64,000 nt of DNA, taken from assembly GCA_029990175.1 (NCBI GenBank), contig JARKIP010000204.1, positions 124,001 through 188,000 of the forward strand. The letters are read 5' to 3'. Below the pieces are notes generated by a model that was not told the DNA's origin, made no database searches, and saw only the letters and a list, made by a program, of their open reading frames with translations. The number at the start of each line of letters is the position of its first letter. Positions within the stretch are counted from its first letter, which is position 1. The stretch comes from Petunia secreta. Its lineage: Eukaryota; Streptophyta; Magnoliopsida; Solanales; Solanaceae. Made by a program: the position numbers and the translations under genes. Below, piece after piece: positions 43,010 to 54,265 of this stretch.

Positions 43010-44076
43010 TATTGGCCCGGGTAAAGGTACAACTCTTCCTGCTTCCGACAATCACCGAGCCAGCCCAGGGTGAGCATATGTTGCTGTATGTTTCAATCTC
43101 AGAAGTAGCATGGAATGCGGTGCTCGCACAAGAAGAAGATGAGAGACAGCTTTCCATATAGTATGCCAGCAAGGGACTTTGTTCCCGGATGGGTTTTTGC
43201 CTTTACTTATCTAGTTTATTGCGGCCGTGGTCATTGCAACTTAGGAGTTTTTTTCGTATTTTATCAGCTATACGGTCAATATGGTTTCTTCGGTACCATT
43301 ACAGGCCATTTTGTCCAGACTCGGGCTTTCAAAAGGGTTGGAAGAATGGGCTGAAGAACTGGGAGAATACTATATCATTTATCAACCATGCGCAGCCGTC
43401 CAGTCACATGCTTTGGAAGGTTTCACCTCAGATTTTGTAGAAGAATTAGCACCAAAGGCGGAGGAATCAATCAAAAATGCAGGGGCAATCGCGCATGGGC
43501 ACTGAGGAATCCATACAGATGTGGATCTCAAAGGAGAAGAAGCCAACCTTGATTTATGAATCAACATACCCACCGAGAAGGTCTTCTACAAGGCTGCGGA
43601 AGTTCCAAGCATCGAAGCAGAATATGATGCCATAACTCAAGCTCTTGACTTAGCCTACATATTGGGAGCCAGGGAGGCCAGCCTCTTCAGTAGTTCCTAG
43701 TTGGTTCAGTCCAGCGAACGAGGTTTTTACCACGGAAGACATCTGTGCGCCAGATCGACAAGGAAAAATTAAAGCACTTTTGTAAAAATTTCACAAATGG
43801 GAGTTTGTCTATCAGGAGGAAAGCTCAAATGAGGACGAAGTTCCCAAGGATTCACACACCGACTCAGATGACCAGCAGGTAGTGATTGAGCTGACCCCCA
43901 CAGACCTGATGAACCTTGAAGTTCCAAGCACAGGTTCTGCCTCAGAACATCGTCACACACTGATTAACTACTTGGACAAAGGCATACTCCCCGAAGACAA
44001 GTCAGAAAGAAGACAAATGTGGAGGCAGGCAGTTCAATATCGTTTAATCAATAGAGATTTATTATCTGATTATTAG
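43010..44076 (+). pseudogene. gypsy RNase H and integrase N-terminal remnants
   Basis: LLYVSISEVAWNAVLAQEED and YASKGL (43079-43180) correspond to RNase H of the RT domain. GLEEWAEELGEYYIIYQP (about 43340-43400) corresponds to the L-x-K-W-A-x-E-L region. An EAEYDAITQALDLA-type segment lies near 43616, and LINYLDKGILPEDKSERRQ (from 43940) is the integrase-side linker. Several frameshifts and stops separate them. Confidence 0.7.
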
Positions 44077-45464
44077 CAGTCCACAGGTTGCATCTCGAGG
44101 CTCAGCATCCTCCGACGAGGGAGCCCTGGCATGGACCTGCGTTCGACGATAGAAGTACAATCTTTTTCAGTATTTACTTTAATTAAGTCTTTAGTTTCTT
44201 TTAATTTTGTTCACTGTATTTACATACTCATCAGCTATGTTATGGGTTTTTACCTATAGCTGTTTAGGCCCAGCGCCCCTATTTATCAATAAACTACTAT
44301 TTTACTTAGTCATTTTTACAATTACAATTCAGATCCATCTACGATGCAAATATTCATAGCCCCGGCCAGACCTAAGTTGAGGTAATACAGCCACTTTTTT
44401 CTATAAAAATTAGGGCAAACTACTCGTTTAGAGCTAGATCACGTCTAGCTCAGCAACTAGGCAGTTTTCGTAAGTTGAACTCGTCAATTCAACAAATTAC
44501 ACCAACATGCCGGTGGGGACGCTGCCCCCATAGTGCCAGAAAGTATTAAAATAACTGAGTAAACAAGCAATGATGTTCTGTCCTGGAACGAAAAAATGCC
44601 CCGTTCTCACACGGGCTAAAGACGTCGCATTGTGGGCGCAAAACAACCGTCTATCACAAGCGCAATATAAGCCGTCAATTACTGAGGTAAATGAAGCGCC
44701 CCTCAGTGCGCACAACTGTTTTTTAAAGATACCAGCCCAGAAAGGTACACAAAATATGCTGCTTAAACTACACAAGCACGCATAAAAATATTAATGGATG
44801 TTCGTTTCATTAATAACAAACAGCCCGTAGGCTCACAATATACAACTAAGTCCTTTTCGAATACAACACTGTTCAGTACAAGTATTCTAAAGAAACTAAA
44901 AAAGCAAAAGTTAAAACTTCTCGAAATCTGCACGGTTAAGGATCCTTCATCTGGATTGTAGCTACAAGCCGCTAAGCAGTTCGAAATTCTCCCGACAGCA
45001 AGGGATATGTCAGCCCGGCCAACCTTCGGCGCACGACCCATGAAGTGACCAAGACCCGGATACCCTGATCAAAGCAAGAATTCTCAGAAGCATCTGAGCA
45101 CGGATACAGCCTTCCTCTATCTCGCCCGCTGAATTTGAAGAGAAACTAAAAGATCTGCTTCGACCCCTGCTGGTCAAACGGGAGTGCACTGGCCTACAAA
45201 TTTTCAAGCACAATTGGGAGCTCATCGAAGACGGGGAGGCTTGAGCTAGGAACCTACCATAAGGGAGCCTCTTCCCTTGAGTATTCTATAGCCAGCGGTC
45301 GATGTGGCGTTGCAACAACAATACGGCCGAACTAGCCGAACCAAGAGACATCTTTAAACCACGAGTAGAGTTAGAGCTTGGTAACTCATTAATCCACCCA
45401 TGGCTCGAAGCTATATCCTCTTGCCTTCTATGGAACGGAGCCATTAATCCATCTATGGCTCGAA
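44077..45464. other. gypsy 3' noncoding region, no gene seen
   Basis: Long untranslated region typical of Tat-type elements. A purine-rich GACGGGGAGGCTTGAG near 45231 is a possible polypurine tract. ATGGCTCGAAGCTA occurs twice (near 45401 and 45455). Confidence 0.5.
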
Positions 45465-46004
45465 GCTACAAATACCCCTCCTTTCATTGTATTGTACATC
45501 ACGCGATTCACCACTGAGTATGGCTATTCTCAAGGAATAAAACTCTTTACTTTCTTGCCTATTATTTTCCTCTCTATTTACTTACTTTTTTATCGTATTT
45601 TATTGTATTTCTTGTGACCCTTCATAAATTTAATTGTTTAACTTAGACGTACAGTTTTAGGCATAAAACTTTAAACATTTTTTTTTTGGGTATAAATTTG
45701 GTACACAGAAGACCGGCTAATTAGGGTTGATACCACTTGTGGATCATAAGGGGGACTCAATCATTACCAAGAGCTTCACTATTTGCATGGCTTAAATTCC
45801 AGACCTCAAGCTAAAGGTAGAGTAATCTCATCTATCTCACCGACGACAACACTCCTTCAGGGTATGATATATAGACATTAAATAATGTCATAGATTATGG
45901 GCGACCAATTTGTTCTCTTGAGCATTCGTTATATGATTTTTTTCATTAAGAGACACCCATCCCAAATACCAAAAAGGGCCTCTATTTAACAACCTTACTC
46001 GAAA

Positions 46005-47095
46005 TGTCACCCCCTTCATTTTTGTAATTTTTCCTTTCACTCAAGCACCCCCTATTTAAAGGAAAAAAAAAAAAAAAAACCTCTAGCCCTCATTTTTCCT
46101 TTCTTCTCATTCCCTCCTTCCCATTTTCCACTCTTCTCTCCCCCCCTTACAATACCATCGCTCCACCCCTTCCACCACTGCTTCACCTTCATCCCATCTC
46201 CTCCAAGCCACCGCCGCTGCCGCTGTCGCTGTTTCTTCTTGTTCATTTTTTTTTTTTGAATAACAATGTCGATTTTTCGTTGTATATTCCAGTCAAAATC
46301 CGGTGAGGGGTCTGTTTATCATGTTTCTTCTTTTATTTCCACATTTTTCATAAAAATCCGGTGAGATCTACTGGTTTTTTGTTAAAACTTTTTTTTAATA
46401 TTTAGATCTAGTATTTTTCTAATATAAAATTATATAAATCTTAGATATTTATTAAGCTTTTGTATAAAAGTTTCCCAAAATACAGTACAAACTTATTTTT
46501 GCGAGTTTATACAATTTTATACAAGATTATACAATTATGTAAACATATACAAAAATGTATAAATCTGTATATGTGTGTATATACAGTGAATAAACATATT
46601 TCTATCCACTTTTGTAAATTTGTATAAAGCTGTATATATCTGTATACACATGTATGAACAATGAATACGGTTGTATAGATTTCAAATGTGTGCACTATTT
46701 ATGGATGTTTGTATAAAATTCACGTTTTCTATGTATATTTTTGTATTTTCTTCTTGCATACACATTTTTCTATGTATTTCCATGAATAATTTATTATTTT
46801 TTGATAGATTTGGATGTATAAAGTTATCAAAAAATAATTATTTAAACAAAAAACCAATAATGAAGCTCCGGTGACATAAAATAAGCAATCTCAATGAGAT
46901 CCAGCGATTTTTCAGATTTTCGGCCACCTACGGTAGGGTTGCCGGCGGCAGGTCTGTGGTAGGGGAGTGGCACCTAGTAGTTTTATTTTGAGGGATAGTT
47001 CAAAGAGGGTGCTATGTTATGTTACTTTTAAAATAAGGGGGTGCTATGCCATGTAAGAAAAAATTATGGCCCCTCATTTGTAATTTCATTACTTT
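46005..47095. mobile_element. Putative non-autonomous DNA transposon
   Basis: GCACCCCCTATTTAAAG near the left edge is loosely mirrored by TTTTAAAATAAGGGGGTGC near the right edge (inverted). The interior contains CCGGTGAGATC-type stretches and, at about 46500-46690, many short TATACAA/TGTATA repeats. No coding capacity. Class uncertain. Confidence 0.4.
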
Positions 47096-47413
47096 GAGGA
47101 GTTACTTTTGAAAAAAATCCTTTTTTTTATTATGTTTACATACTTACCGTATATAAACTATATGGATAATCATATTATTTATAAAGTAATTAATAATATA
47201 AGTTTATTATAGAAATAATAATTAACATAATATCCCAAATTAAACTACGACAATAGTGTAAAAAAATTCTCATATTTGTGTAGTAACATAAATCCATTTG
47301 GATTAACCTTTTGCTTGTCACCGCTTTTGAGTGCATAATGCATCAGTTCTAAGAGTTAAGTGTATAATCTTTGTACTAGGAAGTAGATTATGGATGGATT
47401 TGATAAAGAACTA
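47096..47413. other. Intergenic, no gene seen
   Basis: AT-rich sequence between the putative non-autonomous repeat and MITE copy 3. Confidence 0.6.
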
Positions 47414-47684
47414 CTCCATCCGTCCCAATTTATGTGACACCATTTTCTTTTTTGTTTGTCTCAAAATAATTGGCACCTTTTCTTATTTGACAACTATTTA
47501 ATGCATCATCTCTATTTTACCCTTGTTGGGTACTTTTAAACCTACCAACAATTTTTTTATTACTCAAATCTTCTCTCTCTTACTTTTTCAATGGTAAAAT
47601 TGATACTACTTAACAAGATCAACCTCTATTTTTTTAAATTCCGTATCCGGTCAAATGGTGTCACATGAATTGGGACGGAGAGAG
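47414..47684 (+). mobile_element. Stowaway-like MITE, copy 3
   Basis: Starts CTCCATCCGTCCCAATT and ends TGGGACGGAGAGAG with TA on both sides. Closely similar to copy 1 in the same orientation, with small deletions. Confidence 0.93.
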
Positions 47685-47865
47685 TAATTGGAGCTAAGGT
47701 CAGCGTAATATAAAAGAAGATCTTTATTGTCTGTAATTATTTTAAGATTAATAGTAGTATAGAAGAAAGACAGTTCTTTCTTGATAATTGCAAAATCTTA
47801 TTAAAAAATGTATTGAACTGCTGAACTAATGCTTGGCTCGATGAGAAAAATATTGCAAGATTCCC

Positions 47866-48165
47866 ACGGCCGTTTGGCCATAAATTTCAAAAAATATTTG
47901 AAAAAGAGTTTTAGAATTGAGTTGAAAAATGGTATTTGAAAGTTGAAGTTTTGTTTGGACATACATTTCATTTAGAAAAAAAGTATACTTTTGTGAGAGA
48001 AATAATAGCTTTTTTTGAAAAACTGAAAAAGTGCTTTAAACCACTTTTTGATTTTTCAAATACAGTTTTTTAAAAAAAGTTGAAAAAGTCACAAGATTTT
48101 ATGGACAAATACTTTTTCAAAAAGTTTTTGAAAAAAAAGAAAAAAATTTCCATGGACAACTGACT
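47866..48165 (+). mobile_element. MITE-like fold-back repeat (GGCCGTTTGGCCATAAATTT type)
   Basis: Left GGCCGTTTGGCCATAAATTT and right AAATTTCCATGGACAACTG are imperfectly complementary, with matching subterminal A/T-rich arms (AAAAAGTTTTTGAAAA). There is no coding capacity. The split copy at 38683-40140 belongs to the same family. Confidence 0.65.
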
Positions 48166-48313
48166 ACTGACATCACGAAGATTTAAGAGTATCTTATTTG
48201 GATTTGCTCCCTTCATCTTTTAGTAGCTTTTTCAGTAGTGATATGCACACCATAGAGAACACCCAAGTTTTTTTCTTAAACTTTACAAAATAGCTGATCA
48301 GATCCATTGTTAC

Positions 48314-48376
48314 ACGTTCTAGCAGATTGCATCAATTTTATATATATATATATATATATGCAATCTGCTAGAACGT
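48314..48376. repeat. Perfect 18-bp inverted repeat with AT loop
   Basis: Arms 48314-48331 (ACGTTCTAGCAGATTGCA) and 48359-48376 are exact reverse complements around a 27-base TA-rich loop, giving a stable hairpin. A (TG)n run follows. Confidence 0.93.
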
Positions 48377-49349
48377 TTATGTGTGTGTGTGTGTTCATAT
48401 AATATACATGTATATTATAATTTATTATATATGACTGACTATTTTCTGTTAAAATAGTAATGAGTGTTTATATAATGTTATTTTCACTTTTTCTTAGAGT
48501 AAGGTGTGTGACTCTGTGTGATATACTAAACAAGAGAGTCCAACCCAAATAGAATAAAAATTTCGTCCAGAAATCACTTTTGTTATTGCTATTTAATTTC
48601 AGACCATTTTTTCTTGGTTGTACAAAAGAAGCCATTTTTGGTTCTTTATTAAATACTCTCATTAAAATACTTTTATAAAAAGACGAGCCTGCCCCTATAT
48701 TTTGCTCGTATCTAGAGGGCTTTGTCAAAACTTTTTAGTTTTGTTTCACTGTTCCCCATGCAAAACCTCCCTCTCTTTTTCAATTTCTCAACTTTCTCTT
48801 CGATTTGTTCTCGGTTTTTTTTTTTTTTTTTTGTAAAATCAGTATTTTTGTATTTCTATTAACTGTACTGTTTAAATTGAAGAACACATCAACTTTCTAT
48901 CAGATATAACGGTTTTTTTTCGTATTTTAACAAAATTATTCGTGTAGTAAGTTTAAAATTGTACGTATTAAGTTTTTTTTGGTGTTTGATTATTGTTGTT
49001 TAGTAATTTTTTTTTAAAAATAGTTCTAACATATATGCTTTCGGTGTATAGTTTGTATATTTGGAATTCTTGCCTATTGATTTTTAGTTTGATCGATTTC
49101 GCTGGACTTTTAAGGTTTTGGTGTATGTTTTTTGAGTTTGAATTTATCATAATAGCTTTAAGTTTAAGTGAAGAACGCTTACATGTCAATAATGAATTTA
49201 TAAAAATTTTGTTGATGTTTTATAGATTGTATGATTTGTAGTTACTTTGATGTCCAAACTAGTCCGTGTCCGACATACAATGTCGTGGCAGTCGTATGTT
49301 TGCTTCCCACTAAAATCTAGTGCCGTTGGCATAGGAAAATCCCTGATAA
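48377..49349. other. Intergenic / left flank of MULE 2, no gene seen
   Basis: AT-rich with poly-T runs (48815-48831). No gene recognised; the left border of MULE 2 is not resolved. Confidence 0.5.
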
Positions 49350-49735
49350 CTAGAAGTGTTGCGTTAAGAGAAACATTAAAAGCAATAAGTCATTGTCCCA
49401 TTCTCTCTCTCCCTCGCCTCTGCTATTGCTGCTTCCTTCGTTCCGTCCATGGTACTCGCTCGCATCGAGTCGGTTCCTAAGCTACCTCTCGTTGTATAGG
49501 ACTCGATCGAACGGATTGAAAAGACTAGTAATGCTATTAAGTCTTTGAATCAGATTGGGGTTTATCCCGATGCTGAAAAGGTGAAATACAACCATATTAT
49601 TCATCTTAGAAAGGGAAAGATGCGTAGAGGTTACATTGCAAGGAAATGACCATTGATTGTGTATGGAACTAAAGGGGCTAAGTTAGTGAAGGAATTTTGG
49701 TATTCGGGACGTTAGACTTAAATGTGGCTAGTGCT
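49350..49735 (+). pseudogene. RPL4: 60S ribosomal protein L4 processed pseudogene fragment
   Basis: Reading across small frame changes gives AIAASFVPSMVLARIESVP, KLPLVV, IEKTSNAIKSLNQIGVYP, DAEKVKYN, RKGKMRRGYIARK and PLIVYGTKGAKLVKEF. These align in order with the central part of cytosolic L4 (pattern R-G-H-x-I-E-S-V-P-E-x-P-L-V-V and R-R-Y-I-S-R-K-G-P-L). Stops interrupt after PLVV and after IARK, and no intron separates the segments, so this is an old retrocopy or a captured fragment. It lies just left of the first MULE 2 motifs. Confidence 0.85.
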
Positions 49736-49854
49736 GCAGGTTTCCAAGTTTACAATAATGACCTATTGTTGACTAATTTTTGTTCTGGTGTGTTGAAGTT
49801 AAGTTTATTATTTGACTGAATTTTTCATTTCAGTCTAGTAATAGATTAAAATGT

Positions 49855-50340
49855 ACTAATGTTTTAGTCCCCATGGACTGAAGTTCTATCCGTAACTCGT
49901 TTAACTATAATTATTCAATTACCGTTCGAAACATTTATCAGTCGATGTTGCATACACTTTTTGAATTTATAAATGCATTTATTGTGATGTGTGTATGGTG
50001 TTTACTAGTGTATGTATGTCTACTAGATTTACCCATTGTTGATGGGGAAGTTGGAAACTGATATTCGAAAGAAACAATAGTTTAATTACAATATTTGATT
50101 TTACAATTTGTATATGTATGTCAAACTAATTGTTTATCAATGATTTATTTGTTAACTGAGGTGTATTGAAGTGCAGTCTATTACTGCACTGTATTTTAGT
50201 CCTTTTTCAAATCCTATCGACTAAAGTTCAATCCATATGGACTGTTTATTAGTCCTTATGGACTGAACGTTTGAACTTCTACCTCTATGGGACTGAAGTT
50301 TTATTCTGTACTGAAGTTCAATATGATACTCACTATTTAT
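49855..50340. repeat. Cluster of MULE 2 motif palindromes
   Basis: AGTCCCCATGGACTGAAG (about 49867), AATCCATATGGACT (50229) and AGTCCTTATGGACTGAACG (50251), plus GACTGAAGTT and CTGAAGTTCAAT variants near 50290-50320. The arms AGTCC/GGACT pair around four bases. Confidence 0.85.
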
Positions 50341-51004
50341 TGTTGTCCCGCATTGTGGATAATGACTTAAACGTATTAAGCTTCAAGGTATTTGATCATG
50401 TAATACGTTCCGGTTATGAAGAATACCATAATTTCACTTGTTTGAGACTTTTTTCCAAATCATGAGGATTTATTTTATAGACCGGCAGAAAATATGTGTA
50501 AGAGGCTTCTTAAGCTTTACTTCAATGTGGTAATTCAGCTAGACCATCTATTATGCGGGACAAACGTGATGCATTAAAGATTGCTAAGATTTATGTTGTT
50601 GAGTCACTTATATTGGGTTGTCGGCAAAACAAAGTGGCGTCTGCTCCTCATATGGACATTATTGACAACGACGAGCGTTGTGCAATTTATCCTTGGGGTA
50701 GTCTAGGTTTTGAGAAGGTTGTTCAGTCCGTGAAGACTACATTCAATAGTATTGACTTTTCAAAGAAAGATCAATACTATGTCATTGAGGGATTCCCATA
50801 TGTGTTATGTGCTTGGTTCTTTGAGTTATTTACATCTATCGATTCTAATTTTGTTACAGGTAAGTGTGATTCCTTCCCGAGGTTGTTGAGGTTTTCTAAT
50901 GTTAAAAGTCTTCAGTATAACACTCTTACTGAATCTTATTTTCATAATTTTGAGATAAGTTTCTATATTTCTAGTTATTTTCTTGTTTACTTATATTTGT
51001 AGAA

Positions 51005-51200
51005 ACTGAATTATGTGTCTGGTGTATGGTAGTTTTGTCCAGAAGGATTGAAATTCAATCCCCATATACTGAAGTTGTATCCATAAGGATTTGAACATCC
51101 TGCCCTATGGATTGAAGTTCTATCTATAAGGATTAAACTTCTTTACTGAAGTTTTGTCCTTATTTTACTTGAAGTTCTAATATATGTTTTCATGTATTTT
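51005..51200. repeat. MULE 2 motif cluster in an intron-like region
   Basis: Half-sites such as AAGGATTGAAATTCAATCC, ATCCATAAGGATTTGAAC and CTATGGATTGAAGTTC follow each other between two coding segments. Confidence 0.8.
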
Positions 51201-52370
51201 TAATAAATGTTTGACAAATTTGAAATGGTGCCAATTGTTCTTTCTGAGCAAGAAAAAAGATCGCCATCATTGATTGTTGAAGCCGAAGTTGTTTTTCCTT
51301 CACGTGAGAATATGAATACTACTCATCGTATACAGTTTGGTAAAGAATTAATTGATGCAATAGGTAAAGTGAATTTTAAGTATTATGTACATTTTTTTTA
51401 TTATTGTATGTTGTGTTTTAATTGAATATTTTTTGAATTTAATTTATTCTATTTGCAGGAGGTGAATGTGAAGCTCACGAATAGGCTATGTTTTCAAAGA
51501 TGCCGTATGAGGGGGGGGGGGGGGGTGTATTGGTGGTTTATCTAACAAGATTTGAGGGTTAGAGAGCAAGATTGACAATGTTTTGAATTTTATTAACAAT
51601 TTTGATAAAAAAAGTGAGGAAGAAGAAATGTTTTGTAAAAGTTGAAGTGTAAGCAGTGGAAAGAATCAATCTGGTAGCTATGGTAATTCGTTAAATCTCT
51701 ACTCGCATGTGGAAATAGAGATGATGGTAGTACCAAAAGGAGTGACATCGACTTTCATAGCAGGAACGATGTTAATATCGGAGTATGATAGTCAAATAGG
51801 AAAGAGCAAATCTCCTTTAGAATCCATCAGTATTGGAAAGATAGATTATTCAAAATCCATTGTGGAGTATGGTAGTGTAGTAAGAAATTCACCTACAAAA
51901 TTTCATGGGGAATTGTGAGGTTAGTTAGACATGTTTGATGAGTTGACTGCGGGAGAGAAGGGAGCGCTTGAAATTGCTATGGAAGCTGCAATTGGACAGA
52001 TTGATCTGTCAACACCTCGTCTTAGTAATAAACTGAACATGCGTCCACATGATATGATTGGGGAGAAAGGAAGTGAAACTTCTATATCTATTGTTGACAT
52101 GTCAATGCCTCATGTTTTTCCGTTGTCAATAAATGAAGTTTCTACAGCTGTCCAAACAAAAATATATGTAAGGAAAAGAAAGAAATTGAAGAAACAAAGA
52201 GACCCTGATATGCCTACTTTTAAGATACTGCCATCGAGTCAAGAAAGTGGTAGGGAAGATTTATGTGATGCTGAAGATACACCAACCGATAAAACAATTC
52301 AGCAAGATATGCTAGAACATCAATAACAACCTTTTGAGAATATGATGGACAAAGCTCAGTCAAGTTGCCA

Positions 52371-52700
52371 AAGAAGAAGCCATGACACAAGAGCAACAGA
52401 GGCCTCTTGACATTGTCATGGAGAATGTTGAGGTAAGTCATCAAGCAGGAAGAGAACAAGACCTGACTGAAGATTTATGTGATGCTAAAGATACACAACC
52501 TGCAAAGCAATTCAGTAGGATATACCAGAGCAGCATCATCAGCCTTTGGAGAATGTCATGAACAAAGCCCAGTCAAGTCATCATGGACAAAGAAGAAGCC
52601 ATGACACAAGAACAACAGAGGCCTCTTGACATTTTCATGAAGAACGTTGAGGCTAGTCATCAAGAAGGAAGAGAACATGACCCGACAAAACAACAAAAAG
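52371..52700 (+). repeat. 219-bp tandem duplication inside the Ulp1 linker
   Basis: The stretch starting AAGAAGAAGCCATGACACAA at 52371 recurs at 52590, both encoding EEAMTQEQQRPLDI. 219 bp is 73 codons, so the duplication kept the frame. Confidence 0.85.
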
Positions 52701-53049
52701 AGGCTCTTGAAAGTGTTACGAACAATCATGCGGCAAGTGACCAAGCAGAGAGAGAACAGTTCATCCAAGTCGAGAAGCAGTAGGAACAACATCATCTTAT
52801 AGGGAAAAGGGGACGAAAGCCCACTCAGTGGTTGCAATCTCCATATTTTGTTCAAAAGAAGAAAAAGAAGACGAACGACTAGCATGCCAATTATAGACGT
52901 AGTTCTCCATTCCACTACTTTGAAGATTGATTTGACAGTGTTGTAAGAATTCATGAATTGGTTGGACTTTACAAAAAATGGCACTGAACTTTATATATAA
53001 GCATGCTTTTGTAATAAGTAATTTTTACGATTTTCTGTCTGTAGTTTAT

Positions 53050-53215
53050 GAGTGTTGGAAGTTCAATCCATTGGGAATGAACTTCAAAACTCATAAGCTA
53101 TGAAGTTCAATTCATGAACTTTAAAACTCATAAGCTATGAAGTTCAGTCCATATGAATTGAACTTCATAGCTTATGAGTTTTGAAGTTCATTTCCTATGG
53201 ATTGAACTTCAGTCC
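53050..53215. repeat. Long hairpin containing the MULE 2 motif
   Basis: Perfect 24-bp arms at 53123-53146 and 53159-53182 surround a 12-base centre; the core at 53139-53166 is a 28-bp near-palindrome built from GAAGTTCAGTCC. A further copy of the left arm lies at about 53085-53108, and GAACTTCAGTCCATAT follows at 53205. Confidence 0.92.
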
Positions 53216-54265
53216 ATATCGGAAAAGTAACATGTGTTGTATCTTCTATCTTTTAATTAGGGACAACCGTGCTGCTTTTATACCTGAGAATGATTATGAT
53301 GGAAATGCATACAAGTTGGAATCTGAGAACCCAAAGAAGCATTGGTTTCTAGAGTTTGTAGATACAATCTACCCTCTTAGCAGTAGTGTTAGTGCACATC
53401 TGCTTTTTCTTTGTACTTTGTTTTTTATTTGTCGATATGTTGAGTAAACAAGTTCTATTTTTTAAATTTTCTAGAATGTTGATATCGCGTTATATTATAT
53501 TCGAAAGAAGCCATGCTACCATTTGTTCGATCTTATTTATACGATCTCAATTATTTATTTAATTTTTGATGGTTACATTTGCTTTCTTTACGAGGCATTC
53601 AAAGATAAAAAACAGGATGATTGGATCTCGTGTGATGGTTTTGGAGAGTTCACGTGTAATTATATTTCTGGCTTGACCCGTATGTGTTCAATTTCATGGG
53701 CTGGAGTTAAGAAAGTCCTTTTTCCCATGCCGATTCGAACCAGCAATGGGTGAAACGGTGGCATATTACTTTTTGGCAGTTGTAGACATGATTCAGTGGT
53801 CACCAGTATAAAGAAAGCCACAAAAGAACCGAGTTGAACAAATGAGGAAGTATGCTAATGTGCTCCCACGTTTGTTAAAGTACCTGAATTTTGACAAGCA
53901 ACATGTTCGTTTACTGGATATAAGTTCAACAAGCCCTTTAAAGTTCAGAGGAAAGCTATACCTAAACAAGAAGATGGATAAATTGTCATTTTCGTATAAA
54001 TTTAGTAAACGTAGATATATTGAACTGAATTTTAGGACTTGATGGTCTTAAATTTAGACTCTGTTGATTACTTATATGTTTCCTTTTTATTTGGTTTATT
54101 TTTTAGAGGACTAGTTGTGGTACTTTTGTGATATGGTATGCCAATTGACTGATGATGAGTAGAGAGGTCAAAGATGTTAAACTACATCTAGTTGGTGCTT
54201 ACAGGAATATTTTGCTTGTGAGTTGTGGGTTCATGGCTGTGCAAAGGTTAGGAATGAATTTGAAA

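Larger units (their letters stand above)
40545..45669 (+). mobile_element. Ty3/gypsy LTR element, internally deleted and decayed
   Basis: The 3' parts of two diverged LTRs (about 40545-40720 and 45465-45669) share ATTCACCACTGA, GGCTATTCTCAAGGAATAAA and CCTATTATTTTCCTCTCTAT. The left one is followed by TTGGCACCCACCATGGGGC (40723), a degenerate gypsy primer site. The interior holds gag, protease and RNase H pieces. The reverse transcriptase is almost entirely missing (between about 42780 and 43000), and so is the integrase core. The 5' parts of the LTRs cannot be aligned by eye, so the outer borders are uncertain. Confidence 0.75.
50340..54265 (+). pseudogene. DUF1985-Ulp1 gene of MULE 2, decayed
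   Basis: A DUF1985 segment lies at about 50540-50870 (ALKIAKIYVVESLILG, IYPWGSLGFEKVVQSVK, YYVIEGFPYVLCAWFFE). Then FDKFEMVPIVLSEQEKRSPS (51207-51365), a long Ser/Thr/Glu-rich linker (51650-52860) with a 219-bp internal duplication, KRGRKPTQWLQSPYFVQ (about 52807), HWFLEFVDTIYPL (53340), DIALYYIRKKPCYHLF (53480-53530), KKVLFPMPIRTSNG (53711), EQMRKYANVLPRLLKYLNF in pieces (53840-53895), and the catalytic region TSCGTFVIWYA at about 54112-54144. Many stops and frameshifts lie between, so it is a pseudogene. Its segments match the MULE 1 gene in order but are diverged in sequence. Confidence 0.8.

Noticed and set aside
46052..46246. Minus-strand Gly/Lys/Arg-rich open frame
   Set aside because: Encoded by a C/T-rich low-complexity stretch; no motif, no promoter.
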